Assembly: GCA_018700525.1 (NCBI GenBank)
Contig: JABITN010000074.1
Location: forward strand, 1 to 64,000
DNA: 64,000 bases
Direction: 5' to 3'
DNA from: Opitutales bacterium
GTDB taxonomy: Bacteria > Verrucomicrobiota > Verrucomicrobiia > Opitutales > Opitutaceae
A model generated the notes under the pieces. The model saw only the letters and a program-made list of their open reading frames with translations, was not told where the DNA came from and did no database searches. This document shows, one piece after another, positions 17,479 to 26,244 of the stretch; position 1 is the first letter of the stretch; every line of letters starts with the position of its first letter. Position numbers and translations under genes: made by a program.

Positions 17479-17580
17479 ACACAACGGCCTAGCGGCCTTG
17501 TGTCTCCGCTAACGCGGAACCAATAGGTTTTTTCCAAATCGTTGGATAGTTCGAACTTTTTTGTTCCCGCGTCAGCGGGA
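17479..17580. repeat. Cluster of three REP-like hairpins
   Basis: Hairpin 1 (17479-17503): ACACAA-c-GGCC, TAGC, GGCC-TTGTGT. Hairpin 2 (17505-17518): TCCGC, TAAC, GCGGA. Hairpin 3 (17565-17580): TCCCGC, GTCA, GCGGGA. Hairpins 2 and 3 with their flanks look like inverted copies of one unit. They fill the 385-base gap between the small gene and the minus-strand sulfatase, together with repeat copy A. Confidence 0.5.
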
Positions 17581-17681
17581 GCACCTATTTGTTCTGACCT
17601 GTCTCGCCGTAGCGCAGCGAAGGCGGAAAGAACAACAAGCGAAGCGTTGTTATAAAAATCCCCCCAGATTCCATTGATTCG

Positions 17682-19034
17682 CTACTTTTTAACCTTCGGT
17701 AGCTCTGAATTCGGGACCGGCATCTCGGCACGCCAAGCAGTATAGAGAGCGTGCAGCGACTTCACTTTTTCGGGATGCCGCTTGGCGAGATCCGTCGCTT
17801 CGGAAGGGTCCTTTTTCAAATCGTAGAGCTCGATGGCTTTCGCGTTTCCCTTCAATTTCCAATCGCCTTTGCGGACAGCCCATCCTTTTTTCGGATCCGC
17901 GGTATCCCAGTATAGGACATCGTGATGCACCTTCGATTTCCCTTCGATCAGGGGAAGGATGCTTTTGCCATCGAAGCCCTTCGCTTCCGGAGGAGACTCG
18001 CCAAGGGCATCCATGACGGTTGGCAATATGTCGAAAGATATTATGGGTATATCGACCACGCTTCCACCTTTGAATCGATCAGGCCAGCTAATCATCCAAG
18101 GGGTACGGATGCCACCTTCGTAGACGCTTTGCTTAAAGTCACGCAGGTGGCCGTTGTCCGCATCCATGGCGGCAGCTCCGCCATTGTCGGTCAGGAAGAA
18201 CAAAAGCGTATTATCCCATAACTTCTCCTGCTTCAGCTTATCGACCACCATCCCAACTCCATCGTCGAGGTGCTTAAGCATCGCCATGAGCGTTGCTCGC
18301 GTTTCCGAGAGATGCGGGAATTTATTTTTGTAGAAATCGATGTCTTCCTGAGGCGCTTGAGCGGGAGTGTGGACAGCGTTATAGGCGAGATAGAGGAAAA
18401 AAGGATTGTCCTTTTCTCTATCGATAAAGGCGACCGCTTCTTCGCTGAGACGAGTGGTAAGGTAACCTTCGTATTCGTCGCCTTCGAGACGCTCCTTATT
18501 GCGGTAGATCGGGGCATAGTCGCCTTTGATGCCTTTTTGTTCGAAATAGTCATGAGCGCCGCGTCCCATGAATTTGAAGGCTTCATCAAAGCCACGATTT
18601 ACGGCGTGCCATTTGAGCTCAGGGAAATCGGCATCGAGCCCAAGGTGCCATTTTCCGATCGCCATGCTCGAGTATTCTTCCGGCAAATACGAAGGGAAAA
18701 TCTTCATATTCGGATCAAACCCATTCCCGCCTTCGCCCGCAGTGTAGATGCCGAGACGTTGTTGGTAGCGTCCAAGCATCAAGCCAGCTCTGGTGGGCGA
18801 GCATACGACACCACTCGTGTAGGCTTGGGAAAAGAACACCCCTTCCTTGGCCAGCCTATCCATATGCGGAGTGGAAACCTCTTTCGCGTGACGCGGGTTG
18901 TAACTAATGTCGGCATAACCCTGATCGTCGGTCATTATTACGACGATATTCGGATTTCGTGCGTTTGTAGACGCGAAAGCCAACGCCATTACGAACGTGG
19001 TGATGAGAGTCGTTAGGTTTATCGATATTTTCAT
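17682..19034 (-). CDS. Family S1 sulfatase
   Basis: Secreted sulfatase. I start it at the ATG at 19034 (MKISINLTTLITTFVMALAF), which gives a proper signal peptide; an upstream in-frame ATG at 19088 adds 18 residues. Metal site VVIMTDDQGYADI. Formylglycine signature C78-S-P-T-R, then AGLMLGRYQQRLGIY. Later blocks are GKWHLGLDADFPE, FFLYLAYNAVHTPAQAP, FFLTDNGGAAAMDADN and the C-terminal LYDLKKDPSEATDLAKRHPEK. The motif pattern is that of arylsulfatases from polysaccharide degraders. It is transcribed divergently from the next sulfatase. Confidence 0.95.
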   Translation of the reverse strand: MKISINLTTLITTFVMALAFASTNARNPNIVVIMTDDQGYADISYNPRHAKEVSTPHMDRLAKEGVFFSQAYTSGVVCSPTRAGLMLGRYQQRLGIYTAGEGGNGFDPNMKIFPSYLPEEYSSMAIGKWHLGLDADFPELKWHAVNRGFDEAFKFMGRGAHDYFEQKGIKGDYAPIYRNKERLEGDEYEGYLTTRLSEEAVAFIDREKDNPFFLYLAYNAVHTPAQAPQEDIDFYKNKFPHLSETRATLMAMLKHLDDGVGMVVDKLKQEKLWDNTLLFFLTDNGGAAAMDADNGHLRDFKQSVYEGGIRTPWMISWPDRFKGGSVVDIPIISFDILPTVMDALGESPPEAKGFDGKSILPLIEGKSKVHHDVLYWDTADPKKGWAVRKGDWKLKGNAKAIELYDLKKDPSEATDLAKRHPEKVKSLHALYTAWRAEMPVPNSELPKVKK

Positions 19035-19542
19035 TTTATCAAATTGAGCTGTAATTGTTTTCTGCACATGATTCCCTGGGTTCCCCACTCGCGATTAGGC
19101 TTCTCGCCGATATTCAGTTTTCGCTTTTAAAAACGTCATCTGTGAAGATCTGAGCAATCTGTGGGCAAAAGTCCGTAGGTTAAGCATTTCATTTGTAATT
19201 TCAAAATAAAGCTGACGCTTTTACTAGGCCATTGATTATTGAGCGACTAGTCACTTATTAGGCAAGGGTTCCAATTGGGATATGTCGATTGGCGGGGTTA
19301 CGTAACGCAATATTTCAAAAAAACGCCTATTGAATCAATCGAGAAAATTGCAACAGGGCCGTTACCCATCTGCTCTTTTCGTCATTTCCCACTTATCAAG
19401 CGCTTCGTGCCTCCCCTGCATCAACCGAAGAAATAGCCTCAACCAGGATAAAAAGCCACGATAGAAGATCGCTCTCGGCTTGCACGACACGGTGGAAGCG
19501 CACAGCCCTATAGCTAACCTGTTCGACAATCTACAGCACCTC
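19035..19542. other. Divergent intergenic region between two sulfatases
   Basis: About 508 bases with no supported gene, holding the promoters of two divergent sulfatase genes. It contains a short palindrome GTTACGTAAC near 19300 and AT-rich tracts. No convincing operator could be singled out. Confidence 0.5.
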
Positions 19543-21198
19543 ATGAACCAACTCTCCAAATTTCTCCTCATTGTCTCTGCCCTGCTGGCCTTCGCAGCCA
19601 ACTTTACCCAAGCCAAGCGACCGAACATCATCCTCATTCTGACAGACGATCAGGACAAGGATTCAATCGGCGCCTACGGCGGCGATGTCTGGACGCCGAA
19701 CCTAGATCGCATGGCTGAAGAAGGCATGCTTTTCCACAACGGATTCGTTACCAGCACCGTCTGCACCCCTTCGCGCTACGCCTTTCTGACGGGCCGCTAC
19801 CCAAGCCGCTCCTCCTCGGAGATCTTTCTCGAAGAAAACCCCGAGGGCCAACAAGCCTTCCCCTCATTCAACATGGGCCTAGAGCCCGACAACATGAATG
19901 TCGCCGCCATGCTTTCAAAGGCTGGCTACCGCACGGGCTTCGTTGGGAAATACCACGCGAGCGGAGTTGAGGGTCTAAGAAAGCCATCCGATTACGAGGC
20001 CCACGGCCTGAAGTACATAGCGAAAGATGCGAAAGCCTCAGACGAAATGAACGAAGCATTTCGCTTCAACGAACTACAGTATCGCAAGATGCTAACGGGT
20101 AGGGGATTCGACTGGGCCAAGAATATCTACATGGGAAACCTCCAGAAACCCTATAACCAACACAACCTGGAATGGACCGTAGATGCCGCTCTCGAGTTCA
20201 TCGAAGACAGCGTCGGCTCCGGAAAGGCCGAAAAGCCCTTCTATCTCCATTTTTGCACTACACTCGTACATGGACCGGACGGCTCTTGGAGTCGTTCAAT
20301 AGCTGAACCGCTCGTATCGGGATCCGGCGTCCTCGAATCGTCTATTGTCCCTGAAGGGATGCTATCTCGAAAGGAGATCCTAAACGAGCTGAATCAACGC
20401 AATCTCGACCCGGCCAAAGGCCACGCAGGTTATTCCTGGATCGATTCGGGCGTCGGAGCCATCCTAGCAAAGCTCAAGAAACTAGGTATCGACGACAATA
20501 CGCTCGTCATCTTCACCGCCGATCATGGTTCCCGCCTCAAAGGCTCCCTTTACGATATCGACGGTGCCAGCGTACCGTTTATCATGCGCTGGCCAGGCAA
20601 GGTGAAAGCCGACGTCGAAAGCTCCGAACTCGTACAAAGCATTGATATCGTCGCCACCGCCTTCGGCCTCGGCGAAGTTACGCTTCCGAAACAGTACGTT
20701 CTCGACGGACGCAGCATGGCCCCGCTATTTGGCGGCAAACCATCCGATTCCTGGAGAGATTATCTTTATCTAGAGCTAGGATTTAGCCGTGCCATCCGAA
20801 CCCAGGAATTCAAATACATAGCGACACGGTATCCCGAGGAGCACCTGATAGAAATCCGAAACGGCGACCCTGCAAAGCTGCCAGCCCTACTTTCCCCCAT
20901 CAACCGAGCTGGCATCGGAACGCGCGGATCGGCGAATCCAAACTTCTACTACGACGATGCGCTTTTCCGAATCGAGAAAGACCAACGCGAGATGAAGAAC
21001 CTTGTGAACGATCCCGAATACTCAGTCGCGCTAAAGGAAATGAAACAGCTCCTAATCAAAACGATTGAAACGACCGACCGTCCCTACGGCGAACTAGTCC
21101 CCGGAGGCAACGCCACCGCGCCCAGACAAGCCGTCGAACAACAGGAGCTCACAAGAAGAATGAAAATTCAGGGCAAGAGAGTCACCCTCCCTAACTAA
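19543..21198 (+). CDS. Family S1 sulfatase
   Basis: Secreted sulfatase of 551 aa from ATG 19543 (MNQLSKFLLIVSALLAFAAN, a signal peptide); an in-frame ATG at 19480 adds 21 non-signal residues. Metal site LILTDDQDKDSIGAYGG. Formylglycine signature C74-T-P-S-R, then YAFLTGRYPSRS. Later blocks are VGKYHASGVEGL, FCTTLVHGPDGSW and FTADHGSRLKGSLYDIDGASVPF, with His in the DHG metal site instead of the commoner DNG. The substrate pocket differs from the other sulfatases here (longer insertion near 150-230), so it may act on a different linkage. Confidence 0.94.
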   Translation: MNQLSKFLLIVSALLAFAANFTQAKRPNIILILTDDQDKDSIGAYGGDVWTPNLDRMAEEGMLFHNGFVTSTVCTPSRYAFLTGRYPSRSSSEIFLEENPEGQQAFPSFNMGLEPDNMNVAAMLSKAGYRTGFVGKYHASGVEGLRKPSDYEAHGLKYIAKDAKASDEMNEAFRFNELQYRKMLTGRGFDWAKNIYMGNLQKPYNQHNLEWTVDAALEFIEDSVGSGKAEKPFYLHFCTTLVHGPDGSWSRSIAEPLVSGSGVLESSIVPEGMLSRKEILNELNQRNLDPAKGHAGYSWIDSGVGAILAKLKKLGIDDNTLVIFTADHGSRLKGSLYDIDGASVPFIMRWPGKVKADVESSELVQSIDIVATAFGLGEVTLPKQYVLDGRSMAPLFGGKPSDSWRDYLYLELGFSRAIRTQEFKYIATRYPEEHLIEIRNGDPAKLPALLSPINRAGIGTRGSANPNFYYDDALFRIEKDQREMKNLVNDPEYSVALKEMKQLLIKTIETTDRPYGELVPGGNATAPRQAVEQQELTRRMKIQGKRVTLPN

Positions 21199-21231
21199 TG
21201 TATTCCTTTGACCGAGATTCCATCCAACCGC

Positions 21232-21255
21232 AGGGCTGGCGCTTGCGCCAGCCCT
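21232..21255. repeat. Short palindromic element after sulfatase
   Basis: AGGGCTGGCGC, TT, GCGCCAGCCCT: an 11-base perfect inverted repeat 33 bases after the sulfatase stop. No T tract follows, so it resembles a REP-like unit more than a terminator. A second hairpin, AACACAC/GTGTGTT, lies at 21266-21285. Confidence 0.55.
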
Positions 21256-21377
21256 AAGAACGCACAACACACACATCCGTGTGTTAAAACTCAAGAAATC
21301 GATTCGTCGTCGATTGATCGCTTGCCAGTAAGCCCTCTCCCTACAATCTTCGAAAAGCCAACACCTCACGCCCCCAT

Positions 21378-21398
21378 TTCATAATTCATAATTCATAA
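21378..21398 (+). repeat. Tandem TTCATAA x3
   Basis: Three copies of the 7-base unit TTCATAA lie directly upstream of the GMC oxidoreductase start at 21407. Slippage in such an AT-rich repeat could alter promoter or ribosome-binding spacing. That effect is inferred. Confidence 0.5.
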
Positions 21399-21406
21399 TT
21401 TTTCCC

Positions 21407-23209
21407 ATGCCCCATATCAACGCAGGTAAAACCAAGCCGGAATACGATGTCATCATCGTCGGTTCCGGAGCCGCTGGCGGACAGACCGCCTACACGCTCG
21501 CAATGGAAGGCGTCAAAGTCCTTATGCTCGAAGCCGGACGCGACTACGATCCCGTTAAAGAAACCCCCATGTTTCAGACACGCCAGCAAGCTCCCTTGCG
21601 CGACGCGTCTACACCAGAAAAAGCATTCGGCTTCTACGATGCGACTGTAGATGGTGGCTGGAAGGTTCCTCACGAACCGTACACCAACGCCTCCGAAAAG
21701 TCCGAAGAGCAGTTTTGGTGGTGGCGAGCCCGGATGCTCGGCGGACGCACCAATCACTGGGGGCGCATTTCCCTTCGAAACGGCGATTACGATTTCAAAG
21801 GCAAGAGCCGCGACGGCGTCGGTATCGATTGGCCGCTCGGTTACCAAGACGTCGCTCCTTACTACGACCGAGTCGAATCGCTCATCGGCGTTTACGGCAG
21901 CAACGAAGGTCTCGAAAACACCCCCAACTCTCCGGACGGCGTTCTTCAGCCAGCCCCCAAAGCCCGAGCCAGCGAGATCTACACGCGCAAGCACGCCAAG
22001 AAACTCGGTATCCCCGTCATCCCCATCCATCGCGCCGTTCTCAGCAAGCGTCTCGATTCGAAGAACATCCCCAAGCGCCTCCACCCCAACAATCCTAAGG
22101 CCGCCAAAATCCTCTCTCAAGAGATGGATCAACGCCTCGCTTGCTTCTGGGCAACTCCCTGCGGACGCGGTTGCTCGATCAAAGCGAACTACCAATCGAC
22201 CACCGTCCATCTCCCACCAGCCCTCGCGACCGGCAATCTGGATATCATCACCAACGCCATGGCTCGCAAAATCGAAATCGACGAGACGGGCAAAGCTACT
22301 GGCGTCAACTTCGTCGACAAGCGCACCGGTCGGGACTACTCAGTCAAAGGACGCATCATCACGCTCGCCGCCGGTTCATGCGAATCAGTCCGTATTCTCC
22401 TCAACTCGAAGAGCCCAATCCATCCCGATGGCCTCGCCAATTCCTCCGGAAAAGTTGGCAAGTATATTATGGATACGGTCGGAGCCGGGCTAGGCGGTCA
22501 AATCCCTGCGTGGGAAAACATGCCGCCTCACAACGAAGACGGAGCGGGCGGCAGTCATTCCTACGTTCCCTGGTGGCTATACAAGGAACAGCTCGCCGGT
22601 AAGCTTGATTTTCCGCGAGGCTATCATATCGAAATGGGAGGTAGTCGCGGTACACCAAGAGTAGGCACTTTCAACGGACTCGAAAAATTTACCGGCGGAA
22701 GCTACGGCAAACAGCTCAAAGAAGACGCCCGTCGTTACTACGGCTCGTTCATGAGTTACGCCGGACGTGGCGAAATGGTCCCCAACGATGATTGCTTCAC
22801 CGAAATCGACAATCGAGTTAAAGACAAATGGGGCATTCCCGTTTTGAAATTCCATTGGAAGTGGAGCGACTACGAAATTCGTCAGGCCGCTCACATGCAC
22901 AAGACCTTTGCCGAACTGATCACCGAAATGGGTGGGGCAGTTACGAGCGAGATCGATACGACCGGCAAGAAAGCCATTCTTCCAGGCGGTATGATCATTC
23001 ACGAAGTTGGCGGCACCATTATGGGCGAAAATGCCAAGTCATCCGTAACCAACCAATACAACCAAACCTGGGATGTGAAAAACCTCTTCATCACCGACGG
23101 TGGCCCCTTCTGTTCTAACGCCGACAAAAACCCGACGCTCACCATCATGGCTCTCGCTTGGCGATCCGCCGACTACATGATAGATGCCATGAAAAAAGGA
23201 GATCTTTAA
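21407..23209 (+). CDS. GMC family FAD-dependent oxidoreductase
   Basis: A glucose-methanol-choline oxidoreductase of 600 aa, close to the membrane-bound gluconate/sorbitol-type dehydrogenase flavoproteins. The FAD-binding motif VIIVGSGAAGGQTAYTLA is at residues 15-32, with the acidic end of beta2 in MLEAGRDY. RMLGGRTNHWGR is the second FAD loop. The C-terminal catalytic region holds IIHEVGGTIMGE and NLFITDGGPFCSNADKNPTL. There is no signal peptide. The next gene, one base after the stop, encodes a gluconate-2-dehydrogenase subunit-3-like protein with a Tat-like signal, so the pair probably forms an exported sugar or polyol dehydrogenase by hitch-hiking export. No cytochrome subunit is adjacent. 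Confidence 0.92.
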   Translation: MPHINAGKTKPEYDVIIVGSGAAGGQTAYTLAMEGVKVLMLEAGRDYDPVKETPMFQTRQQAPLRDASTPEKAFGFYDATVDGGWKVPHEPYTNASEKSEEQFWWWRARMLGGRTNHWGRISLRNGDYDFKGKSRDGVGIDWPLGYQDVAPYYDRVESLIGVYGSNEGLENTPNSPDGVLQPAPKARASEIYTRKHAKKLGIPVIPIHRAVLSKRLDSKNIPKRLHPNNPKAAKILSQEMDQRLACFWATPCGRGCSIKANYQSTTVHLPPALATGNLDIITNAMARKIEIDETGKATGVNFVDKRTGRDYSVKGRIITLAAGSCESVRILLNSKSPIHPDGLANSSGKVGKYIMDTVGAGLGGQIPAWENMPPHNEDGAGGSHSYVPWWLYKEQLAGKLDFPRGYHIEMGGSRGTPRVGTFNGLEKFTGGSYGKQLKEDARRYYGSFMSYAGRGEMVPNDDCFTEIDNRVKDKWGIPVLKFHWKWSDYEIRQAAHMHKTFAELITEMGGAVTSEIDTTGKKAILPGGMIIHEVGGTIMGENAKSSVTNQYNQTWDVKNLFITDGGPFCSNADKNPTLTIMALAWRSADYMIDAMKKGDL

Positions 23210-23210
23210 G

Positions 23211-23867
23211 ATGAACAATTCAAACGATCCAAAACGTCTAGATCGTCGGGTAGCCATTAAATGGATACTATTCGCATCCGCGAGCGTGCCCTTTCTCAAC
23301 TCAAACAGCTTCGGCCAGTCTGGTCCCTCTATTCCCACTCCCAGAGGTTACGGGTCCGATCCGAACCTCCTCATACCGGAGGCCGCTCCTTGGGAACGCA
23401 TCCTGACTCCTGAACAGTTTAAGACAACCACCACACTCGCCGACATCATTCTACCGGCCAACGGCGAATCGCCTAGCGCCAGCGGGCTGAATGTCCCCGA
23501 CTTCATCGACGAGTGGATCAGCGCCCCTTATCCGGCCCAGGAGAAAGACCGCAAAACAATTCTCGAAGGAATCGACTGGATCAACGCCGAGTCGCACTAC
23601 CGTTTTGGTAAAGCCTTTCACGATCTCGATTCCAGCCAACAGAAAACGATCTGCGACGACATTTGCTACCAGCCGAAAGCGAAAACGGAACACCTAGCCG
23701 GAGCCACGTTCTTCGCCACGTTCCGTAATCTCACTATGGGCGGCTACTACACGACTGATCACGGCACCCGAGAAGTCGGCTACGTCGGCAATGTGGCACT
23801 CGCCTCCTTCGATGGTCCGCCACCCGAGGTCCTCAAACACCTTGGCCTCGAAAAGCATCCTTGGTAG
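23211..23867 (+). CDS. Gluconate 2-dehydrogenase subunit 3 family protein
   Basis: Small partner subunit of 218 aa. The N-terminus KRLDRRVAIKWILFASASVPFL looks like a Tat signal. The body has LTPEQFKTTTTLADIILPANGESPSASGLNVPDFIDEWI and the late FATFRNLTMGGYYTTDHGTREVGYVGN, both typical of the Gluconate_2-dh3 family. It begins one base after the GMC stop. It likely carries the flavoprotein across the membrane and docks it. A bidirectional terminator follows. Confidence 0.88.
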   Translation: MNNSNDPKRLDRRVAIKWILFASASVPFLNSNSFGQSGPSIPTPRGYGSDPNLLIPEAAPWERILTPEQFKTTTTLADIILPANGESPSASGLNVPDFIDEWISAPYPAQEKDRKTILEGIDWINAESHYRFGKAFHDLDSSQQKTICDDICYQPKAKTEHLAGATFFATFRNLTMGGYYTTDHGTREVGYVGNVALASFDGPPPEVLKHLGLEKHPW

Positions 23868-24061
23868 TTTTTCCCTAATACGGAAATAGCCCTTCGAGCG
23901 TCTATGTTTCCAACATCCTATTCGGCATGATCAAAACCCTGTCTAATCTTCGCTAAGTCGCCGACATGGCAAGAATAGAACTGCCCAAATATTTCCGCGA
24001 AATCTCGGAGACTCGAGCAACCCGTCGATTAGCCGAAACTACGTAAGCATTTTGAAAACCC

Positions 24062-24095
24062 AAAAGAGGGCCCAAGCGGTCCTCTATTTTATAAT
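24062..24095. terminator. Bidirectional terminator between convergent genes
   Basis: AGAGGGCC, loop CAAGC, GGTCCTCT (one G-T pair), flanked by ATTTTATA on the right and, read on the minus strand, TTTTGGGTTTT on the other side. It lies between the subunit-3 gene (+) and the methyltransferase (-). Confidence 0.7.
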
Positions 24096-24104
24096 AGCAT
24101 ACCC

Positions 24105-25040
24105 CTACCCGACCGTATAATGAATCGTATCATCATCCACCGCGAGCCTTAGCTCCAAGCTGCGTTCTTCGAAGGGATGGCGGTCTAGAGCAAAGTGAGT
24201 TTTAACTACATCTCCTTTTTTCACGTCGCGTGGTGGAAACATAAAATGCGTTTGTCCCCAATGCGTTGGAACGCAGTCAGGCCCTGTATCCAAAGTTATC
24301 TCGGGTGAAAGATCAGACACGAACCAACCGACGAACCCGTCCATTTTACCGTCTTCTTCGATTACGAATTCAAGATCCCCGCTTCGCCAAGGATCGTCTT
24401 TCTTCACCGTTTTCAGATCAAACGCCATCAACGATTCTCCCCGCGACAGTAATGCATCTACGGGTACAACTGATTTCCCCGCAATCGCTTGTTTAAGCTC
24501 CATCGCCTCCAAGGGCGCATAGTCGATCCCACGAACCGGAAAACTCCAAAACCCCGGCCCGGTCTCTCCGTAGATCCAAGGAACGCTAATCGGCGCCATA
24601 AATAGCTCAATACTAGATGGCATCATCTTTCCATCGGGTTTCAAATTCCTATCCCGGGCCAGGATCACATCATCTAACATCATTTCCACAAAGCCAAAGT
24701 GCCCCAACCACTCGCTCACCAACAAATCAACTTTCTCAGGAAGCTCAAAATTCTTCGCGTTGCCTTTGGTGATTTGCACCTTGTCCGACAATCCGTTATG
24801 TTCGACTAGCTTGGTCGCAAGCGCTACCACCGATGCTTGGTCGATTCCATAGACCTTCTTCGCCCCGGCCTTCGCCGCCAACATAGCAAGCAATCCTGTG
24901 CCCGTACCTACATCGAGAACGGTGTCCCCGTCCTTCACTACCTCGGCAATCGCATCGGCAAACGCATCCGTCCGCACCTGGTCTGAAACCATTGCCCGCT
25001 GAAGCGTCAAATCCCCATAGGAATCGAAATAAAAATCCAT
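24105..25040 (-). CDS. Protein arginine methyltransferase (PRMT)-like SAM methyltransferase
   Basis: A 311-aa methyltransferase whose whole core matches eukaryotic PRMTs. FYFDSYGDLTLQRAMVSDQVRT (residues 3-24) is motif YFDSY with Arg23 in the place of the PRMT1 SAM-contact arginine. LDVGTGTGLLAMLAAKAGAKKV is motif I and post-I. The double-E loop S-E110-W-L-G-H-F-G-F-V-E119 has both catalytic glutamates at the correct spacing, followed by LDDVILARDRNLKPDGKMMPS. The THW loop is at 259-261 (CVPTHWGQTHF). PRMT folds are common in eukaryotes and rare in bacteria. The usual PRMT dimerisation arm appears shortened. A protein substrate is inferred; a small-molecule substrate is possible. No RNA-binding or Zn domain is attached. 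Confidence 0.85.
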   Translation of the reverse strand: MDFYFDSYGDLTLQRAMVSDQVRTDAFADAIAEVVKDGDTVLDVGTGTGLLAMLAAKAGAKKVYGIDQASVVALATKLVEHNGLSDKVQITKGNAKNFELPEKVDLLVSEWLGHFGFVEMMLDDVILARDRNLKPDGKMMPSSIELFMAPISVPWIYGETGPGFWSFPVRGIDYAPLEAMELKQAIAGKSVVPVDALLSRGESLMAFDLKTVKKDDPWRSGDLEFVIEEDGKMDGFVGWFVSDLSPEITLDTGPDCVPTHWGQTHFMFPPRDVKKGDVVKTHFALDRHPFEERSLELRLAVDDDTIHYTVG

Positions 25041-25161
25041 CTACCCCGACTGATCGCTCAAGCCTGACTGAGCAATCAAAAAACGCCGGTGCGATGTCAT
25101 ACATGGAGGTGATCGGTTTAGGTGATCCGCGTGATACTATTTTATTAACAAGACACGCCCA

Positions 25162-25554
25162 TCACCCCAAGTCCGTAAATCCTTCAGGCGCCTCGTCCGT
25201 AAAATAGACATCCCGATCTGGGCGAGAACCTGGACAATGTAAATCGAGCATCACCAAAGCAGCCTCTCCCGTCTCGAATCGATGCCGCGTCCCAGGTGGC
25301 AAACGTAGAAAATCCCCGACCTCGAGGCGATACTCTTGATCATCCAATACCGCCAATCCCGAACCCTCGATCACGTAATAACATTCTTCCGCAATCTTGT
25401 GATAACTCTCGTTTGTCCTTTGCTCTGGCTCGATGCGCACGCGATAAGCAGTAAGTGCTCCCTCCTCCGTTGGCGAAACCAACGATTCGATTTGATACGG
25501 ACCCAATTCCCGAACTTCCCCGTCACCTGACTGCTTACTATGCAGAATTTTCAT
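25162..25554 (-). CDS. Cupin domain protein
   Basis: A single-domain cupin of 130 aa. The metal-binding motifs are EECYYVIEGSGLAVLDDQEYRLEVGDFLRLPPGTRH. It has no signal peptide. Single-domain cupins of this type act as sugar isomerases/epimerases or small dioxygenase-like proteins. The substrate is unknown. It lies 121 bases upstream of the PRMT gene on the same strand, so co-transcription is possible. Confidence 0.8.
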   Translation of the reverse strand: MKILHSKQSGDGEVRELGPYQIESLVSPTEEGALTAYRVRIEPEQRTNESYHKIAEECYYVIEGSGLAVLDDQEYRLEVGDFLRLPPGTRHRFETGEAALVMLDLHCPGSRPDRDVYFTDEAPEGFTDLG

Positions 25555-25622
25555 GAGAATCGTGATACGGCGATCACATCAATCACTCAAGGCTCATGTC
25601 AGAGACTTCGGAATGAGTAGGT

Positions 25623-25702
25623 GTAAGAGCGGGTTTACCCCGCGATTGTGTTGATGCCCTTAAGATGGAAATGAGGAATCACGAGATAAACCCGCCCCTA
25701 TC
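25623..25702. repeat. Palindromic repeat family, copy 1
   Basis: An inverted repeat with core GCGGGTTTACCCCGCGATT on the left and its diverged complement on the right (ending ...ATAAACCCGCC). The right arm forms the last codons of the minus-strand gene at 25660. A better-preserved copy lies at 30475-30554. Confidence 0.55.
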
Positions 25703-26151
25703 AATTGACTCTCCAAGGCCATTCTCGAATAAATCCTCCCTTCCCACTCGTCGATATCCGCGCTGTCCGGCATATTCCCAGGAAACGTAAGGTACCTACA
25801 TTCCTCGTCTAAAACGAACCCGACCGGAGGCGTTTTCATCCCATTGGGAATCACCATCATCGAGCTCGCCCAACCACCCTTAGCCGTTCGAACCTGGATA
25901 GAAGTATAGTCTACATACTGCGGATCGAACCGTCGAACAAGCGTAAAATCGGATTCCGGGTCTTCGCCGATCACTAATCCATTCCACTTCCCCTCTCGCA
26001 CTGCCCGCTCCCCTAGCGATGCCTTCTGTATCTCAATTCCAATGACATCTTCAAGCTTCATGATCGGCGAATTCTCGGAACTCAAGGCAACCGGCAAAAC
26101 GCCAACAACCAAGATCAATGAACCTACTAATATTCGATCGAACAATGACAT
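25660..26151 (-). CDS. Exported protein of unknown function
   Basis: A 163-aa protein with a signal peptide (ILVGSLILVVGVLPVALSSE). The mature part is soluble, with no recognised domain. The segment MMVIPNGMKTPPVGFVLDEECRYLTFPG suggests a lipocalin-like or small beta protein, but this is only an impression. The last ~15 residues are encoded by the palindromic repeat at 25623-25702, so the native C-terminus was probably altered by that element. Confidence 0.6.
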   Translation of the reverse strand: MSLFDRILVGSLILVVGVLPVALSSENSPIMKLEDVIGIEIQKASLGERAVREGKWNGLVIGEDPESDFTLVRRFDPQYVDYTSIQVRTAKGGWASSMMVIPNGMKTPPVGFVLDEECRYLTFPGNMPDSADIDEWEGRIYSRMALESQLIGAGLSRDSSFPS

Positions 26152-26244
26152 AATTGAGAAGGAGTGTCACTTAGCACGCTCCACGATACCCATGGCAGCA
26201 GGGCATTGAACTAGCCAGACCAAATTCGAAATATCGAACGCACC

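Noticed and set aside
18270-19016. A 248-codon plus-strand open frame inside the minus-strand sulfatase
   Set aside because: The opposite strand encodes a full sulfatase with catalytic signature; the plus-strand frame is compositional shadow.
21447-22602. Several long open frames on both strands within the GMC oxidoreductase region
   Set aside because: They are Arg/Ser/Pro-rich shadow frames of a gene with strong FAD motifs and show no domain or start context.
23969-24049. A 26-codon frame beginning MARIELPKYFREISE
   Set aside because: Too short to support, with no recognisable family and close to the terminator; it may be a remnant.
25050-25080. Hairpin GATCGCTCA/TGAGCAATC considered as a terminator for the cupin gene
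   Set aside because: On the minus strand the T run precedes the stem rather than following it, so it does not have terminator geometry.
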